A stretch of 64,000 nucleotides of DNA from positions 1,364,001 to 1,428,000 of the forward strand of contig CP099846.1 of assembly GCA_030062745.1 (NCBI GenBank). The letters are read 5' to 3'. Positions 11,847 through 24,609 of this stretch are shown in pieces. The DNA is from Capitulum mitella (taxonomy: Eukaryota; Arthropoda; Thecostraca; Pollicipedomorpha; Pollicipedidae). Each line of letters starts with the position of its first letter. The first letter of the stretch is position 1. The position numbers and the translations under genes were made by a program. The notes under the pieces were generated by a model. That model did no database searches and was not told where the DNA came from. It was given only the letters and a program-made list of their open reading frames with translations.

Positions 11847-14800
11847 TTTGCCAGCGTTCGGACGAAGTAGCCGTGAGGCGTCGGTGAGTACGCCATTGAC
11901 TCTGCGCTCGGCCAAGAAACTGTCAAGGCCACTACATTAAGTTGTAGACGTTCCTGAATTATCAGCGCCACTCGGAAGAAAAAAAAGGTTCTGGCATGCT
12001 GCAAGTCCACGAGCCGTGCTGACCACAAAGTGTCAGCATGACAAGCTTAGTTAAGCGGATCCAGCCAGTTTTCTCTTGTTCTTAGCGTGTCTTGTCATTA
12101 GTGAACTCTAAAAATTTGTCGGGACGCGCTTCTTGATTACTTTCAGCACGGTCGATCCGTCGTTTCATCTTTTTTGCGAAGCCGAGCACCTTAAAGTGAA
12201 CATCTTTGGATTCAAGCCACATCGTAAACAAGCTGTTTCCTAAATTCTGATCCCACCACTGATGGGTCCGATGGCAGTGATTATATTTCTATCTTGGAAC
12301 TAAGTATTGCTAAAGGGCTGACGTGCCGCGTAAGGAGCTCTCACGCGCTGCGGGAAGCATCGGCTGGAATTTTGCCTCTGTCGCCGGATTTTTGGGTGGC
12401 GGCGACCTGTGAGGATCGTGAGAGCGACACCGGATGGGCGTGTCTTTGTCAGCCTTGCCTGGGAGGACCGGGACGGGCGTGCTCCGTGCGTATCGGGATA
12501 CCGGGCGTGCAGAGCGCGGGGAAGGTCGTAGTCTGAAACACAGGACGACCTGCCGCGATCGGCGGCCAGATTGCAGATTGTCGGCCAGCACCGGTCACGT
12601 TCGGTGTCGGCGAGACGGGAGGCCGTGCCGGAGAGAGTCACGCCGGGCCGCCGCCGGAGCAGCCAGTTGTGTCTCAACACAGGAGTGGGTTGCGTTGCCA
12701 CAGAGGCGGCCGGCGCCGGCAGTGAGCGCCTTCCGGGCGGCCTGTTCCGGGTGCGCGCGGTCCGGCGACGGCGGCCGCAGACGGGCGCCAAGGCGGCCCG
12801 AGAGGTCCTGCCGAGCGGGCCGGCCGAGACAGGTCTGACCTGCCCGCCTTCTGGCCTGCCGCGAGAGGGCTGACCTGCCGGCCCGCTGTTGTTCCGAGAG
12901 ATGCTGGGGCTGTCGGCCTCGAGATCTGTGTAGGGTGTCTGACCGGGCAGATTTTCGGGAAGAAGTGTGGCTCCTTGTGGAGGGCCGCAGCGGTGGTCTG
13001 ACGTGACAGGTGCGGCGTGGTCCGGGTGTGGCGCTCCCCTCTCGGGTGGTGTCGGACGCCGCTCCGCCCCGCCCCGCCCCGCCCCGCCCTGAGCCGCCCG
13101 ACAGACGGACGGCACACGTACAGTCCCGGCCGTGACTCACCAGCTGATTCACGATCGCAGACCGTTCTGATTGACGGCATTTCCGTGACGGAGTGACACA
13201 ACAGTCACGGCGTGCGGTGCGTATCACTACCGGCTCTGAACTCTACCGTCAGTTGGCGCGTTGCCCGTTTCTGTCATCCATTGCTCTTCTGCTGTTTTAT
13301 TATTGCATGGACATTTGTGCTGTTCTGTTTACTGGAGCACGTTCTTTAGAATATCTCATCCCGGATTATGCTTTCGGTCCCTCATTTGATTAAAATACAT
13401 CACCCTTGTCGATTTTTGCTTTATTTCCTCGTGCTGACGTCACTGCGTCAGGCTGTGCTGTTGCCTCTTTTAAGTCTGGTGTCGCTCCGTTTCGCCCCGT
13501 CCACCGCTGACTGGTCCGAGCGAGTCTCCTTCCTCCCTCCGTCCCTCTGTCCCTCTCTCGTCTCTCCCTCTGGGAACCGGCGGCGGGCGGCGCCCAGTTA
13601 CATTAGTACATGTATCAGCTCGTCTTCGGAGCGATCTATCGCCTGTTTACCGGCCGTAGCCGCGGCATTAAGAGATCTCACGTGCTGCGAACGGCAAACG
13701 TAATAACGACGGCGGCCGGGTAAACACGGGCGACGGTCCGGAGCCCGTTCACCGGGCCTATCGGCCGGCCATCAGCCGGCGGACCCGGCCGGTCCGGCGG
13801 CTCAGCCGACTCAGCCCGCCGCCGGCGTCAGAGGTGACCCGTCTGGCCCGCGGCGCCGACGTGCTGACCCGACCGGTCGGGTAGGGCTGTGACCCAGACT
13901 GTCCACGTGGAGAGGCGAGGGAGCCGGCCGTCCCGCCGCCGAGGCTGGCCCGGTCCAGGGGCGGAGAGTGGTGGCCGCGCCTGCCCTCCTGTCCAGGCCT
14001 GTAACCTGACCGGCTCCCATGTAGAGAGCGGTGACCTGTCCGGTCCGTGCGCTGGCATTCCGATTAAATAGCGGCTCGTGCCAGATTTCTGTCATGCAGT
14101 AGGAGCATCGAGCGAGAGTGCTCCGCGCGCATGAAGCTGATGAGCTGGTTGGCGGTTTCTCTGCACTATTGCGTGGTATTTAGCTCGCGGGCAGTTCGGT
14201 TGTTACGAGCTGCTGGGATTGCCACGTATGCTATTGATATGCAGCTCTTCTTTACACGGACTTATTGTGGTATTGGTAACCGGCCGCCACGTATGAGGAA
14301 AATTTACTGATTTCACCCATGGCCTGTTTCGTACTGATGAACCTTTTCCTCGCGAACTCTGACCGAAATGACACGTCATGGAGCTGGAGGACTGATGGTC
14401 GTGCGGCGTTCTCCCGGTTTTAGCGGCAGTGCTAACGCACATTTATCCATGTTGTCCGTCGGTGGTTATACGTTGCGATCAGGCCGTATCTCACGGCCTA
14501 AGGCCAGGGAGACGATTTAGGAGCCGCTGCGTTCCAAGGTCGGACGTATATGGCCGGTCTGGTCTGGTCACGGTCTGTGGTAGGGGAGGGTGTTGGAAGC
14601 AAGACATTCTAGAATTACCAACGTGGCGTTTCGGTCGCCATCCAGTGTTTGATCCAATCTAGTGTTTGGGTCATGAAACATGTGCTTAGGTGAGTCATTT
14701 TCTCTTTTCCTTTTAGTTGTAAACCTTGAAGTCTAGTCGTCGTGTATCACACCAGTTACTGCTCTCCCTTAGCAGGAGTGTGGACTTTCCATGCATCACC

Positions 14801-15867
14801 CCGCCCAGAGACATAGTTTTTGTGCACATACATCCGTGATATCTCGTGCGATAAACGGCGCAAAATTTGCTCACGACCACGCCTGGTATCTGCCGAGATC
14901 GCCGTGCCCCTGCTCTGTCGCTATTTCCGCCATTCGGGTTTGTCTGTGACCTCAGCCGTGACCCTGCTCTACCATGTTTCCGCCGTCTGGACCAGTCGGT
15001 GACCACGGTGATGTCCATGCCGTCTCATGTTGCCACCCTGTGGACTAATCCGGAACCGCAGCGACGTCCCGGCTTCGACCCTGATCACCACCTCTCAGCC
15101 GACGGCCTCGGCCGGCCGCCGATCCGCGCGCAAATCACTGTGTACGGAAATCAGCTGTGTCAACGTCGGCCGCTTTTAGTGTTCCTGGTCGGCCGCCGAC
15201 AGGCCGTTCTCCCATGAGCGCGGGCGGTCGCGACGCCGCCTCCTCCGTCCCGGAGAGTCATGCTTGTGGATACATCTGGACTGCCAGCGGCGGCGGCGGC
15301 GGCACCGGTCGGACGCACCTGGGACGGAAGGACGCGCGTCCTCGGTCACCGACGACGGCCGCTCCGATCAGGCCGCGGCCGACCGGCTGCCAGGCAGTGG
15401 CCGGCCGGTACAGGGACAGTCTGTATTCGGTGGCAGTGGTCGGATGGGCGGCCGGGACGAGGTGCCGCCCGGCTCGGCCGGAACAGCGGCGGCCGGCCCG
15501 GCTCATTGGTATGCCGCCTTCCGGCCGCCGTGTACCAGATACCGCCGCCGGCCCGGGAAGGTCGGATTTCTCTTACTTGCGTATGAGAGTGACAGAGATC
15601 TTTCTCGGCTGCCTGTGCGCGTCCTCCGGCGCCGTCCGGCCTCCGGGGCGTGTCCGCCGGCGCGGCTGCTGACTGAGACGTCAGGCGCCGCGCCCTTGAC
15701 GTCCGGCGCCCCTGGCACGTGATCGGCTCGGCTCGTCCGCCGGCCCGCCGGGAATGTCTGCGGTCAGGACGGGCCGCACCCCGGCCGGTACGGCTCCCGC
15801 CGGCCGGGCCGGCAGCCTTGCGGAGGGGCGCGCCGGGCGGCCGTTTGACCGGCCCGCTATGGGCGCG

Positions 15868-15918
15868 TGACGCGGCTGCCGTGACGCGGCTGCCGTGACG
15901 CGGCTGCCGTGACGCGGC
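15868..15918. repeat. 14-bp tandem repeat
   Basis: GACGCGGCTGCCGT repeated three to four times without interruption. Confidence 0.9.
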
Positions 15919-16073
15919 GGCCGGCCGCTGTTTTTACCGGCCGGCGCGCGGAGGCCGCCGAAGGCCGTGCCGCTCCTCCTCCTCACACCTGAGCGGCGGC
16001 CGGTGTTTTCCGCGCGGCCGGCGGCGTGGGCGGCCGGGCCTTGAGTCGCCGTCTGGGCGCCGGCGCTGGCGGC

Positions 16074-16235
16074 CGGAGACGCCCCAGAGTCCGCGTCCGA
16101 GCCCCCTCTCCCAGTCCGGGACGTGTCGACCGGAGACGCCCCAGAGTCCGAACCCCTTCCCTTCTCCCAGTCCGGGACGTGTCGGCCGGAGACGCCCCAG
16201 AGTCTGAGTCCGAACCCCCTCTCCCAGTCCGGTTT
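16074..16235. repeat. Tandem repeat, unit about 58 bp, three copies
   Basis: Units carry GGAGACGCCCCAGAGTC followed by CCCTCTCCCAGTCCGG. The copies differ by small insertions. Confidence 0.85.
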
Positions 16236-19200
16236 GTGCCGCCGGTGCGCTCTGCTGTCCTCGGCCTCCTCTCTGGGCGCGGTCCGAGGTGGCGGCCGGT
16301 GCTGCCGTGACCGGCGGCACGTAGCGCGATCGACCGGCCCGCTGACTAACCGTGCCGTGCTGCTGGCCGGCGGACGTGGCCGGCACGGCTCGGCCGTGCT
16401 GCGGCCCGGCGTGCCGCTCCCTCTGGCGCGCGGCCCGTGCACGTCCGCCTCGGAGCCTGATTCCGGCGGCGACCTGACGAATTTACGACTGCTTTCTGGC
16501 GGCTGCGGCCCTGATGATCGCTAATGCCCACCGAAACCGCAGACGTTTTCACCGCATCGGATTGGGTATTTTTGTTATCCCGCCCGTTAACGGATCAGGC
16601 GAACTCGTTAAGATGCCGCGCTTTGGCTGGGCGGCGCGGCGGGTCGTTTCGCTGCCGGCCGCGGCGCCCGGTGTTTTTTGTTTGATCGGTGAGTAATGGA
16701 TGGATGTCGTCCGTGGGTGCGGCCCACGTGCGCTTCTCACGGTCCGACGGCCCGGCGCGGCGGTCTCGGCCGGGCCGGGCCGAGCTCTGCCGAGCGGCGG
16801 CCAGCTGGTCCGGTCTGGTCCGTTGTGGTCCTGTCCGGTCCGGCGTGGTCCGGTCCGACATGTCCTGGTCCGTGCTGCCCACCCGTGTCCTGCCGTGGCC
16901 TGATCCGGTCCGGTCCGGCGAGCCGCTGCTCCGGCCACGGTCCGGGCGTCACGGTGACGCCCGTGACCCGGGCACGTGCCGTTGCGTCACGGCGGCGGCG
17001 CTTGGCGCCCGCGTCACGTCGGCCGGCGGCGGACCTTGATCGGCCGGAACCGGCGCGCTGACCTCGCCGGGTCGCCGGGTCGGCCGGCGGCGATCGCCGG
17101 CGAAGGCCCGCCGCTGATAAAGGCCCGCCGCTGTGTGGAGCGCGCGCGGCGCATAAATCAGCCGTGCGCCGCGCGCTTCGCGGCACCTTTTCAGTCAAAC
17201 CCTTTGTCCCGGTACGCTGTCGGGTGATCGGAGGCGGGCGGCCGGGTCGGGCTCGCTCGACGCTGGTCGCCGTGGCCCGGCAGCCGGCGTCGGAGCTGTA
17301 GTCGGCCGGCGTCCGTGACCGAGCCGCGGCGACGGGGCGCCGGCGCCCGGTCCACGGCCGCTGCCTGGGTGACGGCGGCGGCCCGTCGGCCCGGCCACGG
17401 CGGCTCGTAAATCGGCCGAGCGGCCGGCTGTCGGTGTCGGCTGTCCGCCCATGTCGTCCGGCCGGGCCGCGGCCGTGTCCGCTGTCCGTGTCCGCTGTCC
17501 GCGGCGTCCGCGCCCGCCGGCGGCCGCGTTCGTGCTCGGACGCGCGGACACGTTGCCTGCGGATCGCCGCCGAGGTCGGGAATGCCGCAGCGTCCGGCCC
17601 TCGTGATTGGAACAGGAACTGGTGCGGTGGTTACGGCTCTTCACCGCTGGCCACCCCGCCAGTGCCCAGTCATGCGACCATCCCGGCCGGAGACAATACG
17701 GCGGGAAGCCTGCAGTGGAAGGGGACCTTGTGCGGCGAGGGCAACGGCGCGGAGCGCATTCTTCACGCGCTCACAACAGTCCGGAGGCAGCGTCGTTGTG
17801 GAATTCATTCGTTAGCCGCTCCACACTAATTACGGCTCCGACAGGCCATTGTGCGCCGCCTCATCTGGTTCAAAGTCACGAGCGGCGGCCGCTGCCGCGC
17901 ATATTTACCGGCGCTGACGGATCATTCGGCCTGCGCCCGGCGAACTTGACCCGAATCCGGCCGCCGCCGCCGCCGCCGCCGCCGATGGCATCTGCGATCG
18001 AGTTGTTCCCGGTCGGCGGCCGGCCGCCGCGCCGGAGGACACCGGGACCATGACGCGCGGCCGCGGCGCCCCCGTGAGGTCCCACGTGCCGCGCCGCCCT
18101 CTCTCCCCGGCCCCGGCTCTGCCCGCCGCGGCCTGGCCTTTTTTCGACATTCTGTCGTGGGATACGTACACGCCTCGCTGCTCTGTTGAGCCTCCGCTTT
18201 CGCACGGTCATTTTGCTCTTTTTAGGAGCGTTTTCATTGCAGTTTTTTCGGTCGAGTTCTTCCCTGTTTTCTGTTCAAGCAGTTTTGCACTTGTTTTCTG
18301 ACACTCGTGTTTGTACTGTGGCCTGCATCGTTGTTCTTCCTTCCATTGACCGCCGTTTTTCGTGGAGGCCGTGTTTTCGGATGTCGATTGTGCGATTGTC
18401 CTATCAGCCCGCACGGTACTCTGACGGTCACGTTGTCGACACGGTCAGTCTGCGACAGCCGTGTCTGTGGACCGGCCGGCCGCTCGGTCTCTGCCAGTCA
18501 GCTGCTTGCTGACCCCGCCCGTGACCCGGTCACCCGGCGCTGCGGTCAAGCGATGGGGGGGGGGGGCTCCTGCACGGGCCGCCCTCGGTCGGTGCCGGAC
18601 CCGTAATCACGTACTCCCAATAATTGGCGGCCAATTGATTTGTGTCGTGAGGCGGGTGCTCGGCCGCTGCCGGTCGCCGCCGCCGCGCCGCCCGTGTCAA
18701 GGTTTATCCCCGCGTAACTCATCGCCGCCCGGCATCGGCAGCCGACGCCAGAGCGGTGGCGGAGGGGGGGGGGGGCGTGGCGGCGACCGTCTGTTTAGGT
18801 TTAGGAGGTGATGCGACGGGGCAGGTAGGGCGGTGATGATAATTTCGTTTGTCTGTTTTTAGTGATCGGCCGCTTTGAGCAAAGCTGTTAACGGGCCGAC
18901 TGGACGCGTGTGGGTGTTGGAATTTCAATTTATCGATTTGCTGAAGTTGGCTCAGCTGTTAGCGAGAGGCGGTTTACGATCTGATGATCATCATAAGGCA
19001 CGCTGCGGTACACGCTCATCAGCAAATTGTAGGGGAGCGAGGCGAGGAGAAGTGAAAGAGGCCGTTGACCTCGGCGTCTCGCCGATGCACGTTGATGCGT
19101 TCGCTGTTGTTTCTGCGCGGCACAGGTGGCTCCCGTCGGGAGGGCGTATTTCTGTCGCGGCCCGGTCGGCGCGACCGCTGGCCGCAGACCGGCGCGCCGC

Positions 19201-19374
19201 CGGCTGTGCTTCCGGCCGGTCTGGAGCCGGGCCCGGTGTCGGCCCTGCCCGCGCCCGTCTTCGGCCGGACTGGGCCCGGGTCGGACTCGGTCCGGATCAG
19301 GGCGGCCGCAGCTGGCGGTGGCACAGGCCCGGGGCGGTGCGGCTGTTGCCGCTGGTTCAGGTGTCGCTGCTGAC

Positions 19375-19535
19375 CCGGGTGTCTCAGCTGTTGTCTCAGC
19401 TGGTTCAGATGGTTCAGGTGGTGCAGCTGTTGTCGCCGGTTTAGGTGGTGCGAGTGGTGCAGCTGTCGCAGCTGTTGCCGCTGGCTCAGGTGGTGCAGTT
19501 GGTGCAGGTGCCGCAGCTGTTTTCCGCTGGTCCAG
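19375..19535. repeat. Triplet-phased cryptic repeat (CAG/CTG-rich)
   Basis: Words such as CAGCTGTTG, GGTTCAGGTGGTGCAG and CAGCTGTTGCC recur with a 3-bp phase. They give low-complexity open frames on both strands (for example a His/Gln/Leu-rich frame on the minus strand). No independent sign of coding. Confidence 0.7.
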
Positions 19536-19805
19536 GTGGTGCCGCCTGCCTGCTCGGCGCTCGTCTCCCGGGCCGGACCGGTGACAAATAGACCGGCGAC
19601 CGACGCACATGAGCAATGGTGTACCCTACAGTCTGTGAAATATTGTTCCATTAGCATTGCATAAGAGGCGGCGGCGGCGGAGCGGGCCGGCGCGGCGCGC
19701 GCGCGCGCGCCTCGTGGCCGCGTATCGACAGCGGCGCGGTCATTTGTCACGGCGGCACCAAGGCCGCCGGTGGAGCCGCCCCGCCCGGGATACGGCGGCG
19801 CCTGT

Positions 19806-20240
19806 ACACGCTCTGCACGACCCGTACACAGACTGTGCACAGATGGTACACGGCGCAGTTTGTGCATGGCGTTGCAGACAGTCTGCATACGGCCTGTACG
19901 CAAGGCGTGCACTCGGCCTGTACGCGGCCTGTGCACGCCACAGCGTGGACATAACATGTACGTGGTTTGTATTGTTCACCTCATACTGCGCTCATTTCGT
20001 GAACAGTGGCGCACAGAAACCCTTTGCACGGCATCAGTGGCGCTCATCCTGTAGACAGTCCGAACACATCATGAGACTATACAGCCTGCACGAAGCCTGG
20101 GCCCAGCCCGTGCATTGCATGTGCACAGCCCGTGCTCGGTCTTTCTCTGCGCACAGTTCATACGCATCAGCCCTCTGCACAGCACCGCTGTTACGCTCAG
20201 CTCGTATACAGCAGCTGAACAGTCTTGCAGCCTGTGTGAG
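19806..20240. repeat. Degenerate repeat rich in TGCACA/GTACAC words
   Basis: GTGCACAG, TGTACACG and TGTACGCGG words recur at irregular spacing, consistent with an old, heavily mutated tandem array. No coding signal. Confidence 0.5.
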
Positions 20241-20604
20241 ATTGATACAGCATGAACATCGCCACCCTCCGTCTGGCGGCGCCAGAGCGAGGTTCGAATC
20301 GCTGGGACAGCCTGGCCGGGCGTGGTTGACCGGGCTGGATCAGAAGCGGCGGTCCGACGGTGGCCGTCCGCCGAGCAGCGGGGAGCGACGCAGCGTGCCC
20401 TGATTGTTGAGAGATGGCCTTGTGCACGGCGACGTACGAGCAGTGCCTCGGGTTACAGAAGTTCACTCTCGGGTGTCAGAGCGCCGAGTGATTGGAAAAG
20501 TGGTTGCCGAGGCCAGGGCGTTATGAATGACATGCCCTTAATGGGAGAACCGAGGGATTGCGTTGTAATGAGTAACGAAAGCCGCCATGTTTGTAGTACC
20601 GTTT

Positions 20605-21624
20605 TTAACCCCATTCCCGGAGGGCTAGCGGTATGGCCGATTCCCGGCGGGGGGGGGGCGATTCGGCCCCCTGAGATCTCGAGAACTACTCGTCCGATTT
20701 CATCGCAGCAAACGGCAATCGGTTTGCCATGACGTAAACTACATTTTTATAAACAGAAGTTTTCAAAATTTAGAAAACGATGGATATGGGGGAGCAAAAA
20801 AGCCAAAATTGGGGATATTTTTGGACTTCTTATAAGTCCGTTGTTTATGGACCGATTTTGATGAAATTGGCATGAATCGAGAGGTTATGGATGGGACTTT
20901 TACCATTGGTCCATACGTTTGGAATTTTGAGGGAATTCATAGGCGTTCACAGGATTTCAAAAATAGACAAAATTAGTTTTTCGGTAACTGAATGAACAAA
21001 AAAGGCATTTAATATTATCTGTGAACGTTTTCTATCATTTGAATTCACTCTGCTTCAAAAAATCCATCTTACGACTGTTGTAATATAAGGTACGCACGCT
21101 TACATTTTAGGTCATAGCTCCGTGACCGAACCTGATATCAAGTTGAAACTTGATACACAAGTAAAGGTAAAATACACAAGATACACCATTCTACGTCATA
21201 TATATTCCGGGTTTGGCATTTCCAAAAATAGCGCCGAAATTAGTACTTTAAAAGCAAATGTTGACTTTTGACCTTGACCTGACCTTGTAAAGCGACCTTA
21301 GATGAACAAAATTGTATTTGCACGTTGTCCAACTATTTGGCTATACATCCATATAAAGTTTTAAGTTCTACCTTAAAAACGCTGGTTTTGGCGATCATTT
21401 TCCTTTTACTCTCAACAGGGCCAAAAATGGCTAGATGTGCCTCCCAAAAACGTTGCCTGACTCCGCCCCTGAGCAAAATAAAATTTCAAAATTTTGTCAC
21501 AATACGTAGAAAGAAACAGCTAGGAAAAGTTCCCAAGTTTCGTGAAGCTGTGTCAAAAAGCCTGGAATTTGGAAGCAAAAAACCCCGGGGGCGGATTCAG
21601 CCCCCCTGCCGGGAATAGAATTAA
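20605..21624. mobile_element. TTAA-flanked AT-rich element with G-run/C-run hairpin ends
   Basis: About 1.0 kb of AT-rich DNA in a GC-rich setting. TTAA lies at 20605-20608 and 21621-21624. The left end reads TTAACCCCATTCCCGG, and the reverse complement of the right end reads TTAATTCTATTCCCGGC. Inside each end is a hairpin: G10, 8 nt, C5 at 20649-20671; and G5, 9 nt, C6 at 21587-21606, with related loops (CGATTCGG and CGGATTCAG). TTAA target sites next to CCC/GGG termini are typical of piggyBac-like elements, and no transposase frame is visible, so it would be non-autonomous. A 97-residue frame near the right end (21325-21618) resembles no known protein. Confidence 0.6.
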
Positions 21625-23249
21625 GCAACAGTTGCTGCGCTATGGTATAACTACGTTTCGGAGGTAGCAAAGGTTCGGGGCATACACGATGGAACGTTTT
21701 TAGAGTTGGAGGAAAAGCACTGAAGTTCTTCTTTCATCCAACGTCATAGCGCTTATGCCAAAGTTTCCGAATGATTAGGACAGCAGCTGCCCACGCGGCC
21801 CCACGCTTCTGCCGTACCGGTATGGGAGCGATCGCAGGTCGGTCGTCTGCAGACAGTATGTTTCAGCTGCGGGGCGGACCGTTTCATATTTCGACTCTGT
21901 TGAGGATCAGACCGGCCTGTGGTCGGCTCCGCTATCTGCCGGTGATTTGTGAGGCGTCTGCTGTGCAGGGCTGTCGGCGGCGCCGCGGCGGCCGTGTTTT
22001 GCTCGGACCTGAGACGGCCATCAGGTCCGGCCGGACTTTCCACGGGCACCCGCCGCCCCCTGGCCCCCGGCGCCGGGTCGGCGACCGCTGCGTGACGCCG
22101 CTATCGCGGCATCAGGGCGCGGGCGGCGCGGCGGCGTATTGTCTTGCGCCGGGCTGCAGAGGGGCGGCGGCCGGCGCGGGATCGCCGCCGCCGGCCGGAT
22201 CATCGCGCAGGCCCGGCCCGCCTCTGCCGGCCCGGCCCGGCAGTCTCTCGACTCGGCCGGAGCTCGGATCGGTCGGCAGTTTCCGCTCAGGTTGGCGTGT
22301 AGGATCGCACACATCCGGCCGTAATCAGCCGACGAGCCGAGCTTTCTGGAGATGTGGAGATCGGGCTGCTTTGCCGACAGTGCGGGTTTACCGGCGGCGT
22401 GTGGGGCCGTCCGTGCGCGGCGCGGTGCCACGTGGCGTGCCGTGTGACGTGCGGCTGCCGTGTCGGCGCGGCGGCCCCGCCGGCCGGGCTGGGACCTCGG
22501 GCCGGCGCCCCGACCATCCGTCAGCCGGCCGGCCAGGAAGGAAGTGGCGCGTCGGCGGCGCGCCAAACGCGGCCGGCGCGCCGCGCGCCGCCGCCGGAGT
22601 CGGCCGTATCGTGGCGGCCGATCGGCGCGCGCGCCGCGGCCGGCGCCCATAATTGGAGGCGTCGTCCGGCCCGTGTCGCCGGGCCTGACCTTTACCCAGT
22701 TCTGCGGCGGCCTCCCGCAGGCGCCGGCTCCTCCGTCCCGGGGAGCTCATGGGCGCCGCATGACGTGGTACTCGCGGCGCTCTGGGCTCCCAGCTTCCGA
22801 GCACGTTTATGTGGAACGGCTGTTCTTTCCTTTATTGTATCCGACTCTAAGCGGGGGTGCCATGGCCGAGATCGCCGATTCGTCACCGGTATCTACAGGA
22901 CGAGCAGATGGAGGTCGGTGAAGAAGAAGCGCTCTGCTGAGTGGAAAGCGAGTAGCAGTGGGAGTGGGGCTCCTGTTCCGTCCCGGGGTGGTTGTGATGA
23001 TATCTTGTCTGTCGCTCTTGAAACTGTGCCGGGTCGGCAGTAAGGTGGAAGGTTGATTGTTAACTGGGTCTTCACCGCCCGCCAGAGGCGCAGATATAGA
23101 TTTTCGATAATGAATGTGTCTGAAAGGTTGCACCGCCTCATAACCCAGTTCTGGACGGGATTGCTCGACGGTCCGAAGCGGACGGGCCGGCCGGCGGCGG
23201 GAGGCCGGTCGGCTGTGAGCGCTGGGTCTGACCGTGCGGACGCCTCTCG
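21625..23249. other. GC-rich region, no gene seen
   Basis: No supported exon. Long open frames on both strands are explained by composition. Confidence 0.45.
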
Positions 23250-23864
23250 CCGTGCTGCCGGACGGAGCAGTGGGCCGTCTGGCTGACCGGCTGGGCCTGC
23301 AGCCTGGCCAGGTGGGCCGCGGCGCCGGAGCCGGCCGCCGCCGGACGCGGGACGCTGGCGCTCGCGGACCAGGTGGGCCGGCGGCCGCCGCCGCGCTGCC
23401 TGTCGTGCCTGCGCGCCGCTGCAGTGGGCGGACTGCGGGTGTCCCCGCTGAGGCTGTGGCGCTGCAGGCTGTGGCGGCCGCTGTCGGCTGCGCTGCGCGC
23501 CGTCGGCGGAGGCGGAGGCCGCGCTGGGAGCAGATGCCTGCTGCTCGTAGATGAGTAGATGCTGCCGCGCCATCTGCTGGGGAGATTGCAGTCCGTGCTG
23601 GGTGAGCAGTAGGGTGTAGTCTGTTGGCTGACTGTTGGCTGCTCAGTCGCTGTGTCTGCTGGGTAGGCCCTGCTTATCGTGCGTCCGGGACTGGCTGCTG
23701 CTGGTATGCTGTTCCTGGCTGCTGGCCTGGTCGCCTGTCAGCGTGCTCCGGCCACCGTAGGAGGCCCCGCTCAGTGGTGTGGCCGGCCGCCGGGTCGGCT
23801 GCCGGAGGAAGCCCCGCCAGCTGTCCCGGTCCGCCCACAGGAGGCCTTTCTCGACCGCTCGCAT
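23250..23864 (-). other. Possible minus-strand Gln/Ser-rich coding segment with in-frame TGA
   Basis: Reading the minus strand in one frame gives a Ser/Gln/Thr-rich stretch (from 23864 down to 23646), a TGA at 23643-23645, and then a Gln/Ala/Pro-rich stretch that includes QHGLQSPQQMARQHLLIYEQ. The composition looks like a disordered protein rather than random GC-rich frame. Against this, the + strand has CTG-type cryptic repeats that would create Gln and Ser by chance, there is a stop in the middle, and no clear donor or acceptor frames it. It could be a pseudogene piece, two exons with unseen boundaries, or an artefact. Confidence 0.2.
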
Positions 23865-24387
23865 GCAGCGGCGGCGCGCTCTATTTTTGCCAGATTGGAA
23901 TCAGCGTTTCACTGTTATTTTCTATTTGCATGCGGGCGGCTAATTGACGGCGCATCTGGAGGGCCTGGCGTGGGCCCGGCGCACTATTCAGCTGTCACTC
24001 CGCCCGGAGCGGCGCGGTGCGCCGACTCCGAATCAATTATGATGCGGAGGCGGGGCGTTTTTTCAGTTATCGAAGGGTGTGAAGCCTGGCGCTCTCATGG
24101 TAATGAGGCAGGGACCCTGACGAGAAAGAGCTGCCCGGGGTGACCGAGCGAATGGTGCGCGTTGGAGGCACGCCCCCGTCGCGATGTGGTTAGCGTTGTC
24201 TGGGAGGTCCGTGCTCGAGACGTAAATCAAAATAATGCATTGTCAGAGGCGAGTTCGATCGTGCCAAGTCCTAGGTGATGCTGACGGTATCTGTGATGAG
24301 TTTTATTTTACGGAACGAGCAGTTGACGGGCCCTGTTGCGGCTAGCGTGTCGGACTGTCTGTTGACCGTCGTTCTGTCGTTCCGCAG

Positions 24388-24609
24388 GCGAAGACTGAAG
24401 ACCAGCTGGCCTCGGAGAAGGCTTGGCTGGAGACGGAGCAGGTATGGCTGGTGCACAAGGAGGGCTTCTCGGCGGCCCACCTGCTGCGCGCGCCCGACCC
24501 CGACCCCGACCCCGGCTCCGGCTCGGGCCGGCCGCCGGACGGCAAGGTCAAGATCCGCCTGCAGGGCACCGGCGAGGTCATCGAGGTCGACGAGGATGAC
24601 ATCGAGAAG
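24388..24609 (+). CDS. Myo18: Myo18 exon 1 of this window: SH3-like N-terminal subdomain
   Basis: Acceptor TTCCGCAG before 24388 and donor GTACTG after 24609; 222 nt, phase 0 at both ends, 74 residues. The segment [15 protein letters not shown] and the later [19 protein letters not shown] match the SH3-like fold at the front of Myo18 motors. Between them is a short [12 protein letters not shown] insertion encoded by a CCCGAC-type repeat. There is no convincing initiator here, so it is an internal exon and upstream coding exons must exist. Confidence 0.92.

Larger units (their letters stand above)
11387..20604. other. Long GC-rich stretch without a supported gene
   Basis: No exon with recognisable protein similarity on either strand. 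Simple-sequence islands include a CCCCG run at about 13064-13090, GGTCCGG-type words at 16800-16930, a CCG triplet run at about 17960-17984, and two 12-base G runs (18555-18566, 18764-18775). The region may be an upstream intron or intergenic. Confidence 0.45.

Noticed and set aside
20291-20301. B-box-like GGTTCGAATCG, possible tRNA
   Set aside because: No A box or cloverleaf arms at the right distance.
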